From Tardiphaga alba (lineage in GTDB: Bacteria > Pseudomonadota > Alphaproteobacteria > Rhizobiales > Xanthobacteraceae), in assembly GCF_018279705.1 (NCBI RefSeq), contig NZ_CP036498.1, positions 3,675,001 to 3,739,000 of the forward strand: a DNA stretch of 64,000 nt, read 5' to 3'. Every line of letters starts with the position of its first letter. Position 1 is the stretch's first letter. Made by a program: the position numbers and the translations under genes. A model generated the notes under the pieces. It did not search any database, had not been told where the DNA came from, and saw only the letters and a program-made list of their open reading frames with translations. Below, piece after piece: positions 27,027 through 36,606 of the stretch.

Positions 27027-27073
27027 CTTCGCCCATCAATGCATTGAATGTCGGTCTGCCGAGCGACGTCAGA

Positions 27074-27964
27074 TCAATTCACGCTCGGCGTATACTGCGC
27101 GAGCTTGGCTGGATCCGTCACCATGCTCTGCTGTGCCGGCGGCTTGGGGGCCGGTTTCTGCAGGATCTGCGGCTGGCCGCTGACGGGGGACAGCTTGTTG
27201 TCGTCGTCCAGGAACTTGGACAACATGCCCTGGATCTTCTCTTTAAGCGCAGCCGGACCACGATCGCTCATGTCGTTATGCTGCGCGCCAGTATCGACAA
27301 CGGTGATGCCGGCCTTCTCGCAGACGTCATCATCCGGCACCACACCAGGGTCCGGCTTGAACATGTTGTCCTTCGAACGGAAGGACAGGATCTTGAACTT
27401 GCCATCGGTCATGAACGGGACCCGCAGATTGTCCAGCGTGACGACCTTCTTGACCTCGTTCGGATACTCCTTGGCGAAGAACACCGAGATGTCGCCGCCA
27501 TTGGAATGGCCGACCAGCGTGAGATGATCGAAGTCCGAATTCGGCTGGATCTTCTTCAGCTGGGTGACCGCGAATTTAATGTTCTCGACACCGCGCTCAT
27601 AGACCGGCAAGCGGCCGACATAGGGCTCGCCGACTTTGGTGACGAGCGGCGCGTCGCTGGCTAGATCGTGCTGGATGCTCACAGCCATGTAGCCGCGTGC
27701 GGCGAACACATTCGCAAGGAACGAGTATTCGGTGAATTTGACGGTGTTGCCGTGATTGAGGATCGCCACCGGCAGAGTGATCATGCCGGCATTGGCCTGC
27801 ATTTCCTTGTCACGACGAACGGCGATATCGACCTGCACCGGACGGTTACGTTCCTTGTCGAAGAACGTCAGCGTCTCATGACGGATCGCCCACTTGCTCG
27901 CGGTGAAATACGCGACAGCGGTCAGTACGCAAACCGAAAGCAGGATAAGCAATCCGCGTTTCAT
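27074..27964 (-). CDS. Membrane-anchored or secreted alpha/beta hydrolase
   Basis: About 296 residues with an N-terminal signal or anchor (KRGLLILLSVCVLTAVAYFT). The fold is alpha/beta hydrolase: the nucleophile elbow is GHSNGG, VAILNHGN holds the oxyanion region, and a late TGAQHNDMS supplies the likely catalytic His. The Pro-rich C-terminal tail (PKPPAQQ) is unusual. Substrate unknown; such proteins resemble platelet-activating-factor acetylhydrolase or chlorophyllase-like esterases. ATG 27964 has GAGGGA upstream. A long palindrome lies 52 bases before the start. Confidence 0.8.
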   Translation of the reverse strand: MKRGLLILLSVCVLTAVAYFTASKWAIRHETLTFFDKERNRPVQVDIAVRRDKEMQANAGMITLPVAILNHGNTVKFTEYSFLANVFAARGYMAVSIQHDLASDAPLVTKVGEPYVGRLPVYERGVENIKFAVTQLKKIQPNSDFDHLTLVGHSNGGDISVFFAKEYPNEVKKVVTLDNLRVPFMTDGKFKILSFRSKDNMFKPDPGVVPDDDVCEKAGITVVDTGAQHNDMSDRGPAALKEKIQGMLSKFLDDDNKLSPVSGQPQILQKPAPKPPAQQSMVTDPAKLAQYTPSVN

Positions 27965-28358
27965 GTTCGGTCCCTCGGCATGATCCCTCAAAGGGCGCTC
28001 GCCGGTCCAGGCTACGATGATTGTAATCGATCGATGACAATGATCGTGGCTTGAACAGCATATATGTCACAGCTCAGTGACAGGAAGACTAAATATTGTG
28101 AATTCAGAGCCGTAACATTGTGCGCCGCAGTCCTTTCTTGTGCACCCGCGAACGAAAACGATGACGAATTCTGCGAATTCGAGTGCCTTCCGGCAAGGGA
28201 ACGACGTCCCAAATCCCGGTCTGTTACAAGGATAAATCAACTGCGCAGCGGCTCTCGCGTTCCGCGATTCCGTTTCATCCTACCAACGAAACTGGAACAT
28301 CGAGGCAAGAACTTCGATAAAACTCGATATAATTCAAAACGTTATGGCAACGACCGGA
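27965..28358. other. Intergenic region with several inverted repeats
   Basis: This 394-base gap lies between the hydrolase start and the mipZ stop, and is noticeably richer in A and T than its surroundings. Besides the palindrome at 28016-28045 it holds TGTCAC-N6-GTGACA at 28065-28082 and CGAATTC-TGC-GAATTCG at 28165-28181. No credible gene was found, though a small RNA is possible. Confidence 0.5.
28016..28045. promoter_or_regulatory. 30-base imperfect palindrome upstream of the hydrolase gene
   Basis: The centre is ATCGATCGAT, flanked by ATTGT and ACAAT arms, then by GAT and ATC. About 13 of 15 possible pairs match. Its position 52 bases upstream of the hydrolase ATG suggests a dimeric repressor operator. 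No named site is recognised. Confidence 0.55.
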
Positions 28359-29279
28359 TCAGCTGCCGACGATGTCGTGCAGATCGAGCGGCTTGTCGGC
28401 CTGCAATGCCCATTCGGCCCGGTTGGCCGCCCGGCGGCGGCCGCGCTCGTCCAGAGGTAATTTGAGCTTGCGGAGCAGCTCAACGACCTCTTCCCGCGCG
28501 GTGACATGACCCATGCTGGGGCGACGGCCGAGGGTAGCTTCGTTGAGATCGTCCAGCGCCGTCAAGCCGCGTGGAAAAAACTCCCGATACATCACCCGCT
28601 CGGCGAGACCATCGACAGGTCGGAAGCCGAGTCGGAATGCGAGTTGGTCGAGCACGCCGGCGACCAGCATCTTGTTGCGGGAGCCGACCATGGACAGACG
28701 ATTGCGGACGACGATCCAGTCTGTCGTCACGCCATCATGCTGTCGTCGCTTGCGTCGCGCCTCACGCGCCATTTGCGCGTAGTGACTCTCACCGATGACG
28801 GTGTAGTTCGCCGCATCGACCGAGCCGAGCACGTCGAAGTCCAGAAAACTGTCATTGATGGGTGTGACCAGCGTATCCGCCATCGAATGCGCGAGCCGCA
28901 TCAGGAAAGTGTCGCTGCCAGGCGTATCGATGACGATGAAGTCATGCGTGCGCTCGACTGCGGCCATCGCTTGCGCAAATTGCTCAAGCTCGAAGGCTTC
29001 ATTCTCGGCGACCTGCATGCTGTCGCCCAATTGCAGGCAATGATGATCAGGCACTTCGAGGCTCAGCCCAGCCTGCCCGGCCCACGCGCGACGATTATTG
29101 ATGTAGCGGGTAAAACTTTGCTGGCGGCAATCGAGATCGATCGTGGCGACGCGCTGCCCGGCCTTGAGCAAAGCCACGGCGATATGGAGCGCGGTCGTGG
29201 ACTTGCCCGACCCGCCCTTCTCGTTGCCCAGAACGATCACATGCGCCGTGCCGGACTGCTGCGCGCTTTGCATCAACAT
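28359..29279 (-). CDS. mipZ: Division-plane positioning ATPase MipZ
   Basis: A 306-residue ParA/MinD-type ATPase. The deviant Walker A is KGGSGKST at 21-28, preceded by VIVLGNE. IDLDCRQQSFTRYI and FIVIDTPGSDT are MipZ signatures. In Caulobacter, MipZ forms gradients from ParB-bound poles and inhibits FtsZ there, placing the septum at midcell. The start ATG 29279 gives a short N-terminus; 29273 is also possible. It is divergent from panC. Confidence 0.95.
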   Translation of the reverse strand: MLMQSAQQSGTAHVIVLGNEKGGSGKSTTALHIAVALLKAGQRVATIDLDCRQQSFTRYINNRRAWAGQAGLSLEVPDHHCLQLGDSMQVAENEAFELEQFAQAMAAVERTHDFIVIDTPGSDTFLMRLAHSMADTLVTPINDSFLDFDVLGSVDAANYTVIGESHYAQMAREARRKRRQHDGVTTDWIVVRNRLSMVGSRNKMLVAGVLDQLAFRLGFRPVDGLAERVMYREFFPRGLTALDDLNEATLGRRPSMGHVTAREEVVELLRKLKLPLDERGRRRAANRAEWALQADKPLDLHDIVGS

Positions 29280-29515
29280 CGATTGCGATCCCTGGATCGC
29301 TCGCGATCCTTCGGATCATCTTCAAAGCACGGTCCTTCACGGGTCAAGCAAAATGGCCCGCAACGGACCGCCGATCGCGCCCCCCGCGTCCTTAATGATG
29401 AATCGCCCCGCCCGTTGCGGCATCGGGACACCACAGCGAAGGCTTGGCGCGGCCCCGCCGCCTTTGCTAAGCAAGCGCGCCTGCTTCGCCATGACGCCAA
29501 AGATAACGAGCCAAC

Positions 29516-30370
29516 ATGCCCCGTCGCGCCCCACAAATTGCCCGCACCTTGCCAGCCCTTCGCCGTGCCGTGGATGGCTTGCGCGCGCGCAAGGCGACGG
29601 TGGGGCTTGTTCCGACCATGGGCGCGCTGCATGACGGCCACATCGCGCTGGTGCGCCTCGCTTTGCGCCGCTGCGACAAGGTGGTGGTGTCGATCTTCGT
29701 GAACCCGACCCAGTTCGCCCCGACTGAGGACTTTGGCGCCTATCCGCGCACCTGGAAGAGCGATCTTGCGAAACTCACCGAGGCCGGCGCCGACCTCGTC
29801 TGGAACCCCGATGCCAAGGTCATGTATCCCGAAGGTTTTGCGACGAAGATTGTCACCGAAGGCCCAGCCACTGCCGATCTCGAAGATCGCTTCCGCCCGC
29901 ATTTCTTCGGCGGTGTCGCCACCGTGGTCGGAAAACTGTTCACCCAGGTGCGCCCGGACATGGCCTTCTTCGGCGAGAAGGATTTCCAGCAGCTGAAAGT
30001 GGTGACGCGGATGGCGCGGGATCTCGATCTCGGCGTCAAGGTCATCGGCGCCACCACCGTGCGCGAACGCGACGGCCTCGCGATGTCGTCGCGCAATGTC
30101 TATCTGTCGCCGGAAGACCGCGCGACCGCGCCGGTGCTCTACAAGGCGATGAAGGAAACCGCGAAACGGCTGAAGGCCGGCGAAGATATGGAAACGGTGC
30201 TTGCTGGCGGCGCTGCGATGATCACGGCCGCAGGTTTCGTGCTCGATTATTTCGAAGCGCGGCACAGCGAGACGCTGGCGAAGGTGTCGTCGATGAAGGA
30301 TGGACCGGTGAGGCTGATCCTGGCGGCGAAGTTGGGGAAGACAAGGTTGATCGATAATATTGGGGTGTAG
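29516..30370 (+). CDS. panC: Pantoate-beta-alanine ligase (pantothenate synthetase)
   Basis: A 284-residue PanC, which joins D-pantoate and beta-alanine with ATP to form pantothenate, the precursor of coenzyme A. The nucleotidylyltransferase motifs are [16 protein letters not shown] and [12 protein letters not shown], with GEKDFQQL and MSSRNVYL. Length is standard. No panB is adjacent. A large palindromic repeat follows. Confidence 0.97.
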   Translation: MPRRAPQIARTLPALRRAVDGLRARKATVGLVPTMGALHDGHIALVRLALRRCDKVVVSIFVNPTQFAPTEDFGAYPRTWKSDLAKLTEAGADLVWNPDAKVMYPEGFATKIVTEGPATADLEDRFRPHFFGGVATVVGKLFTQVRPDMAFFGEKDFQQLKVVTRMARDLDLGVKVIGATTVRERDGLAMSSRNVYLSPEDRATAPVLYKAMKETAKRLKAGEDMETVLAGGAAMITAAGFVLDYFEARHSETLAKVSSMKDGPVRLILAAKLGKTRLIDNIGV

Positions 30371-30388
30371 TGCTCCGGCGCTGATGGC

Positions 30389-30548
30389 CTTCCCTCCCCC
30401 AAGCGAAGCGCAGTGGGGAGGGTCCGCCGATAGGCGGGGGTGGGGCTCTCCCCACGTAACGTCGGAGTTTGAGGAAGCACCCCACCCGTCACTCGCTACG
30501 CTCGTGCCACCCTCCCCACGGCGCGGCTACGCCGCTTGGGGGAGGGAA
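30389..30548. repeat. GC-rich extragenic palindromic repeat, about 160 bases
   Basis: The ends TCCCTCCCCCAAGCG (30391-30405) and CGCTTGGGGGAGGGA (30533-30547) are exact inverted repeats. Further inner blocks are also partly complementary (GTGGGGAGGGT and CACCCTCCCCAC). It sits between the converging panC and indolepyruvate oxidoreductase genes and may act as a terminator. Its family is different in sequence from the repeat at 61-285. Confidence 0.75.
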
Positions 30549-30555
30549 CAGAGCG

Positions 30556-33500
30556 TCACTCCGCCGCTATCTGCCTCGGCACCGGCGGCGGGTTCACCAG
30601 ATCCTGCGCAAGCTGCACATAACGCGCCTTCGCCGCTTCCACCGCCGCTTCCTTCACCGGGCCATAGCCGCGGATCGTATCCGGCAGCGACAGCAGCTCA
30701 ACCGCGATGTCCACATTTGCCGGCGACAGCAGACTGACCACCGTCGCAATGTCCTTCTCGTAGCCCGCAATCAGATCGCGCTCGATCTTGCGGTCAGCGC
30801 TGTAGCCGAACACATCGAGCGGCGTGCCACGCAGCCCGCGTGCGCCGGCCAACAGCTTGAACAGCGGCATCATCCACGCACCAAAAGCACGCTTCTTCGG
30901 CCGGCCGGACGCATCCGTGCCCGGCAGCATTGGCGGCGCCAGATTGAAGTGGATCTTGAAGTCACCTTCGAACTGCTCGCGCAGCTGCTTCTCGAAGCGG
31001 CCATCGGTGTAGAGCCGCGCGACTTCGTATTCGTCCTTATAGGCAAGCAGCTTGGCGTAATTGATCGCCACCGCCCGTGGCAGCGCATCATCGTAACCAC
31101 CGCGCATCGCGGCTTCACGTACCTGCCCCACCGTGGCGCGATAGGCGTCTGCCAGTTTCGCATTCTGGTAATCGGTCAACATGGCGCTGCGATGGGCGAC
31201 AATTTCATCCAGCGTCATCTCGTCCTGCGTCTTCGGTGCGGCGACGCCGTCGCTGCCCTTCAGCATCGAGGCTAGACGCTCCGGATCGGCCGCGGCGAGA
31301 CGTCCGAGCTGGAAGGCCAGCATGTTCATCTTGATCGAGACGCCATTGAGTTCGATCGCCTGCTCGATGGAGGCGCGTTGCACCGGCAGCAGGCCCTGCT
31401 GATAGGCATACCCCATCATCATCATATTGGTGGCGATGCTGTCGCCGAGCAGGCCTTCGGCCGCCTTGGTGAAATCGAGGAAGGTCGATGTCTTGCGCAG
31501 CGCCATCGACAGTACGTCATTAACGCGACCGCGCTGGAAGTTGAAATCGCGATTGCGGACGAAGTCGGCGATCGGAATGAGATGCGTGTTGACGATGCCG
31601 GTGGTGCGCTCACCCTCGCAGAGCGAGATCGTTTCCTTGGCGATCGCCACCACTTCATCGGCTGCGATGAGCAGATCGGCGCCGCCGGTGACGATGCGCG
31701 AACAGGTCACCTCGGCCGTATCATTGGCAAGCCGCACATGGCTCAGCACCGCGCCGCCCTTCTGTGCAAGGCCGGACATGTCGAGGATCATCGAGGCCTT
31801 GCCTTCGATATGCGCGGCCATGCCGAGCAGCGCGCCGATGGTCAGCACGCCGGTGCCACCAACGCCGCCCACCGCGATATTGTAGGGACGATCCAGCGTC
31901 GGCCGCGACGCCGGCTCCGGCAGCTCACCGATATTGCCGATCTCCACCGGCGCCTTGCGCTTCAGCTTGCCGCCATCGACGGTGACGAAGGACGGGCAAA
32001 AGCCCTTCAGGCAGGAATAGTCCTTGTTGCAGCTCGACTGGTTGATGGTGCGCTTGCGGCCGAGTTCGGTCTCCAGCGGCTCCACCGAGATACAGTTCGA
32101 CTGCACCGAACAATCGCCGCAGCCTTCGCAGACGGCGGGATTGATGATCACACGGCGCTGCGGATCTTCCAGGATGCCCTTCTTGCGGCGACGGCGCTTT
32201 TCGGCTGCGCAGGTCTGCACGAAAACGATAGCCGAGCAGCCCGCGATCTCGCGGCATTCCTTCATCACGCGATCGAGTTCATCGCGATGCGCGAGCTTGG
32301 TGCCCGGCGCGATGCTGCTCGCCGGATAGGAATCCGGATTTTCGGAGACGAGATAGATCGCGCGGATGCCTTCGGAGTGAAGCTGGAAGGTGATCTGCTG
32401 CGGCGAGAGTTCGCCGTCATGTTTCTGGCCGCCGGTCATGGCGACGGCGTCGTTATAGAGGATCTTGTAGGTGATGTTCGCCTTGGAGGCGACCGACTGC
32501 CGGATCGCCAGCGAACCGGAATGGAAATAAGTGCCGTCGCCGAGATTGGCGAAGATGTGCTTCTCCTTGGTGAAGGGCGCAATGCCCGTCCATGGCACGC
32601 CCTCGCCGCCCATATGGGTGAAGGTCTCGGTGGAGCGATCCATCCACAGCGACATGAAGTGGCAGCCGATCCCGGCGAGCGCGCGTGAGCCTTCCGGCAC
32701 CTTGGTCGAGGTGTTATGCGGGCAGCCCGAGCAGAAATACGGCGTGCGCGTAATCGGTACGACATTCTGTACCTGCGACGCTTCGCGGCCGTGAAACCAG
32801 TCGGCCTTGGCGCGCAGCAATGCGGCGATCTCCGGATCGATCTCCATCGCCAAGAGACGATCGACCATCGAGGTCGCGAGCTTGGCGACGCTCAGCTCTT
32901 CCGCGAAAGGCAGGAAGCGCTGGTCATGCGAATCCATCTTGCCGACGATACGCGGGCGCACATCGTCGCGCCAGTTGAACAGCTCCTGCTTGACCTGGTT
33001 TTCGACGATCTCGCGGCGTTCCTCGACAATGAGAATCTCTTCGAGACCCACCGCGAATTTGCGCACGCCTTCCGGCTCCAGCGGCCACGGCATGCCGATC
33101 TTGTACAGCCGCAAACCAATCTTCGCTGCAACCTGTTCGGTGATACCCAGTTCGCGCAGCGCCTGGCGGACGTCCTCATAGCTCTTGCCTGAGGCCATGA
33201 TGCCGAAGCGCGCATTCGGACTGTCGATGGTGACGCGGTTGATGTTGTTGGCGCGCGCGAACGCGATCGCAGCAAAACCCTTGTAGTCCTGCAAACGGCG
33301 ATCCTGCGCATAGCGATCATCGGGCCAGCGCAGATTGAGGCCACCGGGCGGCATCTCGAAATCAGTCGGGATCTTGAACGGCGTCATCTCGTCATTGAGA
33401 TTGATCTCGGCCGTCGTTTCCACCGTCTCGGTGATCACCTTCATGCCGACCCAGCAGCCAGAATAGCGCGACATGGCAATGCCGAGCAGGCCCATGTCGA

Positions 33501-34044
33501 TGATCTCGTGAATCGATGACGGATAGAGATATGGCATCAATGCGGAGACGAAGGCGTGGTCGGATTGATGCGGCACCGTCGATGATTTTGCGCCGTGATC
33601 ATCGCCCGCAAGACATAGCACACCACCATGTTTGGCGGAGCCAGCCGCATTGCCGTGACGAAACACGTCGCCGCAACGATCGACGCCGGGACCCTTGCCG
33701 TACCAGATGCCGGTGATGCCATCGTAATTGGCGCCGGGCGAGAGATTGAGCTGCTGCGTGCCCCAGATCGCGGTGGCCGCGAGATCCTCATTCACACCGG
33801 GCTGAAACTTGATGCCGTATTGATCGAGATGTTTTCGCGCAGCCATCAGCTGCTGGTCGTAACCACCGAGTGGCGAGCCGCGATATCCGGTGACGAAGGC
33901 CGAGGTGTTGAGCCCGGCCGCACGGTCCCTACGGACCTGCGCCATCGGCAGCCGCACCAGCGCCTGGATGCCGGTGAGAAAGATATGACCGGAACCCTGG
34001 GTGTATTTCTGATCGAGACTGATCGGGCCTTGATTGATTCCCAT
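30556..34044 (-). CDS. Indolepyruvate ferredoxin oxidoreductase, fused alpha-beta form
   Basis: A 1162-residue single-chain enzyme joining the IorA and IorB functions, as in many aerobic proteobacteria. It oxidatively decarboxylates aryl pyruvates or related 2-oxo acids to acyl-CoA. The N-terminal pyrimidine-binding region is followed by the TPP-binding core (IFANLGDGTYFHSGSLA). A ferredoxin-like cluster region comes next (VCEGCGDCSVQSNC and CNKDYSCLKGFCPSF). The gamma domain (VGGVGGTGVLTIG) and a C-terminal extension follow. ATG 34044 has GAGGGTGG directly upstream; an ATG eight codons earlier is less well placed. It stands alone. Confidence 0.95.
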   Translation of the reverse strand: MGINQGPISLDQKYTQGSGHIFLTGIQALVRLPMAQVRRDRAAGLNTSAFVTGYRGSPLGGYDQQLMAARKHLDQYGIKFQPGVNEDLAATAIWGTQQLNLSPGANYDGITGIWYGKGPGVDRCGDVFRHGNAAGSAKHGGVLCLAGDDHGAKSSTVPHQSDHAFVSALMPYLYPSSIHEIIDMGLLGIAMSRYSGCWVGMKVITETVETTAEINLNDEMTPFKIPTDFEMPPGGLNLRWPDDRYAQDRRLQDYKGFAAIAFARANNINRVTIDSPNARFGIMASGKSYEDVRQALRELGITEQVAAKIGLRLYKIGMPWPLEPEGVRKFAVGLEEILIVEERREIVENQVKQELFNWRDDVRPRIVGKMDSHDQRFLPFAEELSVAKLATSMVDRLLAMEIDPEIAALLRAKADWFHGREASQVQNVVPITRTPYFCSGCPHNTSTKVPEGSRALAGIGCHFMSLWMDRSTETFTHMGGEGVPWTGIAPFTKEKHIFANLGDGTYFHSGSLAIRQSVASKANITYKILYNDAVAMTGGQKHDGELSPQQITFQLHSEGIRAIYLVSENPDSYPASSIAPGTKLAHRDELDRVMKECREIAGCSAIVFVQTCAAEKRRRRKKGILEDPQRRVIINPAVCEGCGDCSVQSNCISVEPLETELGRKRTINQSSCNKDYSCLKGFCPSFVTVDGGKLKRKAPVEIGNIGELPEPASRPTLDRPYNIAVGGVGGTGVLTIGALLGMAAHIEGKASMILDMSGLAQKGGAVLSHVRLANDTAEVTCSRIVTGGADLLIAADEVVAIAKETISLCEGERTTGIVNTHLIPIADFVRNRDFNFQRGRVNDVLSMALRKTSTFLDFTKAAEGLLGDSIATNMMMMGYAYQQGLLPVQRASIEQAIELNGVSIKMNMLAFQLGRLAAADPERLASMLKGSDGVAAPKTQDEMTLDEIVAHRSAMLTDYQNAKLADAYRATVGQVREAAMRGGYDDALPRAVAINYAKLLAYKDEYEVARLYTDGRFEKQLREQFEGDFKIHFNLAPPMLPGTDASGRPKKRAFGAWMMPLFKLLAGARGLRGTPLDVFGYSADRKIERDLIAGYEKDIATVVSLLSPANVDIAVELLSLPDTIRGYGPVKEAAVEAAKARYVQLAQDLVNPPPVPRQIAAE

Positions 34045-34324
34045 TCCACCCTCATTGGCCGCCCGCATCGTTCCGGCGGGCGTGCTCGCGCAGCATTATG
34101 TGGGGTCGTTCGACTCCCTTAAAAATAGTCTATGTTGAATTGGAAACGGGGCGCACCACAAATGTGCACGGCGCGCGACAGCCATTCAAAAACGCAACTT
34201 CGTGATGCGAAGGGGCTATTTGCCCGCCACGTTATGTCGTGCGGGGCGGCTGCGGCGAAAGGACGTAACAGTGACAACAGCGCCTGTGCGCTGCAGCACA
34301 ATGTTTACGGTGGTATTCGAGCGC

Positions 34325-34684
34325 TTAGTCCGGGAAAATTTCGCCGATGGCCTTCATCAGATCGGCTTCACGAAATGGCTTGCGAAGATAGGCCCTGAAC
34401 CGCCCTGCGCGATCACGCACCACGTTCTCAAGCAGCGACGTCATCACAATGACCGGGATGTCGCGCATGCGTTTGTCGTCGCGCATGGCCGCGATCAGCC
34501 CTGCCCCGTCCACGAACGGCATCATGAAATCGGTCAGCACGAGATCGGGCGTCTCGCGATGCAGGATATCGAGTGCCTCCCGGCCATTGCCGGCGACCAG
34601 GACATTGAAGGCGCTCTCGCTCAACAGGACTTCGAGCCAGTCGGCGATCGCCCATTCGTCCTCGACAATCAGGACCGTGCGCAC
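34325..34684 (-). CDS. Stand-alone response regulator receiver protein
   Basis: A 119-residue CheY-like receiver with no output domain. Acidic Glu8, Asp9 and Glu10, phospho-acceptor Asp52 (LVLTDFMMP), Thr82 and Lys102 are all present. It starts with GTG, only two bases after the stop of the KaiC-like gene, so the two are translated from one mRNA. It is presumably phosphorylated by a histidine kinase located elsewhere and acts with the KaiC-like ATPase. Confidence 0.92.
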   Translation of the reverse strand: MRTVLIVEDEWAIADWLEVLLSESAFNVLVAGNGREALDILHRETPDLVLTDFMMPFVDGAGLIAAMRDDKRMRDIPVIVMTSLLENVVRDRAGRFRAYLRKPFREADLMKAIGEIFPD

Positions 34685-34686
34685 CG

Positions 34687-36165
34687 CTAATCTCCAGTCA
34701 ATTTGAGATCCGCCGCTGGCGTCGGCTGCGGCCCCTGGCTGGAGATATCGCGAAGGATGCGTTCGGCCCTCTCATAATTGTCGTCGAGCACGATGCCGCC
34801 CTCATGAATTTCAAAACGGCGCATCCGCATGTCGGTCCGGCGGTCGCGCGATTTGAGGATCGTCAGCAGCCGATGGTTTTCCGAGCGCAGCGCCGCCAGA
34901 TGCAGTGCAATGATGTTCTCGGCTACGGCAGACAGACCTGTCTGGTTGACGCCCTTGAGCGGCTGCCCAGGCGTCATCCCAGCGTGATCGGTTTCCGCCG
35001 TCGCCAAGGTCGTAACACCGAGCGCGCGCAACTCGTTGCACAGTGCCGACAAAAAAGAGCCCATGCGGTGCTTTTCGTCGGTCAGCTTCGAGAAGCCCTC
35101 GATGCCGTCGATGACGAGACGACGGATACCATTCTGGCGGATCGTCCCGAGCAGTTCGGTCGCGACCTCGTCGAGCACCGCCTCGGTCTGCGGCCGCCAT
35201 ATCAGGCTGATCTGGTCGGGCAATGCGAGCTTGAGGCTCTTGGCCTTCACGCGCAGCGCCATCGGATTTTCGTGGAAGCCGAAAAACAGCGCCGGCTCGC
35301 CGGCCGGACCGCCCGTCAGGAACTGCAGGCCCGCCGTCGTCTTGCCCGATCCCGACGGGCCGAGCACCACGGTCACCGAATGCGTATCGATACCGCCACC
35401 AAACATCTTGTCGATGCCGGGAATGCCCACTGGGACCATGGGCCCATCGGCGCTGTCCCATATGCTCGGGGTTTCCAGCAGCGCTTCGATGCGGGGATAA
35501 ATCGCATGACCGTGGTCCGTGATGCGATAGGCATGCTTGCCGCCCATGAACCAGCCGCCGCGCAGCTTGTGGATCTGGATCGAGCGTTCCGAGCGGCGGC
35601 CGTGCAAGGAGGCCTGCAACTCGATCAGCCCATCCACCATCGTATGCTCAGGCGGATGCGCATCGGCATCGAAGGCGCTGGTCAGCAGGAACATGGTGCA
35701 GTTGCTGAAGCCCGCTTGAGTCTGCAGCTCGTGGATGAATTTCTTCAGCTCGAGCTCGGAGCGCGCTTTTTCATGGACCGTGATGAGGCCGTCCAGCACG
35801 AGGATGCTGGCATTCCGGGTCCGCACTTCACGCCGGACCACGTCGAGCAGCCCGCGCAAACCGTCGTCTTCCAGCGTCTTGAAGGCGCCGACATAGGACA
35901 TGCGATCGGGAACTGCGTTCTCGTCGAAAAAGGTCATCCGCCGCATATGCCCGATCATCCGGGCATGGCTCTCCGCCAGCAGCGTGATGTAAAGCGCATT
36001 GCGGCCCTGGGCAGCCTGCGCGAAGCAGATCTGATTGCCGAGAATGGTCTTTCCGGCGCCGGGGGCGCCCTGAATGATATAGATGCCGCCGTCGAAAACA
36101 CCCCCGCCCAGGATCGCATCCAGCCCAGGTATGCCGGTCGCAACCCGGCCACTATCACCACTCAT
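34687..36165 (-). CDS. KaiC-like double-domain RecA-family ATPase
   Basis: A 492-residue protein with two KaiC domains. Walker A motifs are GAPGAGKT (33-40) and GPSGSGKT (269-276). Each domain begins with the typical TGIPGLDAILGGG or VGIPGIDKMFGGG. Only one acidic residue is present at each of the catalytic Glu pairs (Glu65 and Glu299). At the place of the KaiC Ser431/Thr432 phosphosites it reads LSAVAEN, so Ser412 is kept but the Thr is Ala; that alignment is by eye. No KaiA or KaiB is present. It is followed by a receiver protein. KaiC-like proteins in heterotrophs are linked to stress signalling, not clocks. Confidence 0.9.
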   Translation of the reverse strand: MSGDSGRVATGIPGLDAILGGGVFDGGIYIIQGAPGAGKTILGNQICFAQAAQGRNALYITLLAESHARMIGHMRRMTFFDENAVPDRMSYVGAFKTLEDDGLRGLLDVVRREVRTRNASILVLDGLITVHEKARSELELKKFIHELQTQAGFSNCTMFLLTSAFDADAHPPEHTMVDGLIELQASLHGRRSERSIQIHKLRGGWFMGGKHAYRITDHGHAIYPRIEALLETPSIWDSADGPMVPVGIPGIDKMFGGGIDTHSVTVVLGPSGSGKTTAGLQFLTGGPAGEPALFFGFHENPMALRVKAKSLKLALPDQISLIWRPQTEAVLDEVATELLGTIRQNGIRRLVIDGIEGFSKLTDEKHRMGSFLSALCNELRALGVTTLATAETDHAGMTPGQPLKGVNQTGLSAVAENIIALHLAALRSENHRLLTILKSRDRRTDMRMRRFEIHEGGIVLDDNYERAERILRDISSQGPQPTPAADLKLTGD

Positions 36166-36376
36166 CCCATTACTGCCCCTGACGTGTCACCTACGACGGT
36201 GAGATGCGAAAACGCGCCAGAAGACAATGAGTTCCACGGTTTTTACAGAAATATTTCGATACACCGCGACTACGGCAGGGCAGCCTCTCGCAAACGACGG
36301 TGCAAGACAGGAACATCAGTCTTTACCGTCGGTTATTGGACGGTCATCCCGATCGCATCAGGCAAGGAGCAAGGTA

Positions 36377-36592
36377 ATGTCCCCGCTTCCCGCATCCCGG
36401 GTATCGCTGTCTGGAAAATATCATCCGCGTTGCGGCACGGAGCATCAGCACAAGCCAGCCAAGGCGCTGATCGGCGTGGCGCTTCTGATCGTCCTGAGCT
36501 TCCTGCTGTATGAGATCAACGGCAAGGCACACGGACAGACAGCGGTCTCGGCACCAGGCACGCACCATGCCATCGCCGCTGAGAGCAGGTAA
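36377..36592 (+). CDS. Small single-pass membrane protein, unknown
   Basis: A 71-residue protein with one clear membrane helix (ALIGVALLIVLSFLLYEI) in the middle and a polar, His-containing tail. ATG 36377 has AAGGAG upstream. It is divergent from the KaiC-like gene and convergent with the formyltransferase gene. No family is recognised. Confidence 0.55.
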   Translation: MSPLPASRVSLSGKYHPRCGTEHQHKPAKALIGVALLIVLSFLLYEINGKAHGQTAVSAPGTHHAIAAESR

Positions 36593-36606
36593 CCCACCTA
36601 GAGACT

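Noticed and set aside
34687..36165. A true circadian clock locus
   Set aside because: No KaiA or KaiB is present and the phosphosite pair does not look complete, so only a KaiC-like ATPase is claimed.
34804..36513. 569-codon plus-strand frame opposite the KaiC-like gene
   Set aside because: The KaiC domains on the other strand are clear; only the short gene at 36377-36592 in another frame has its own ribosome site.
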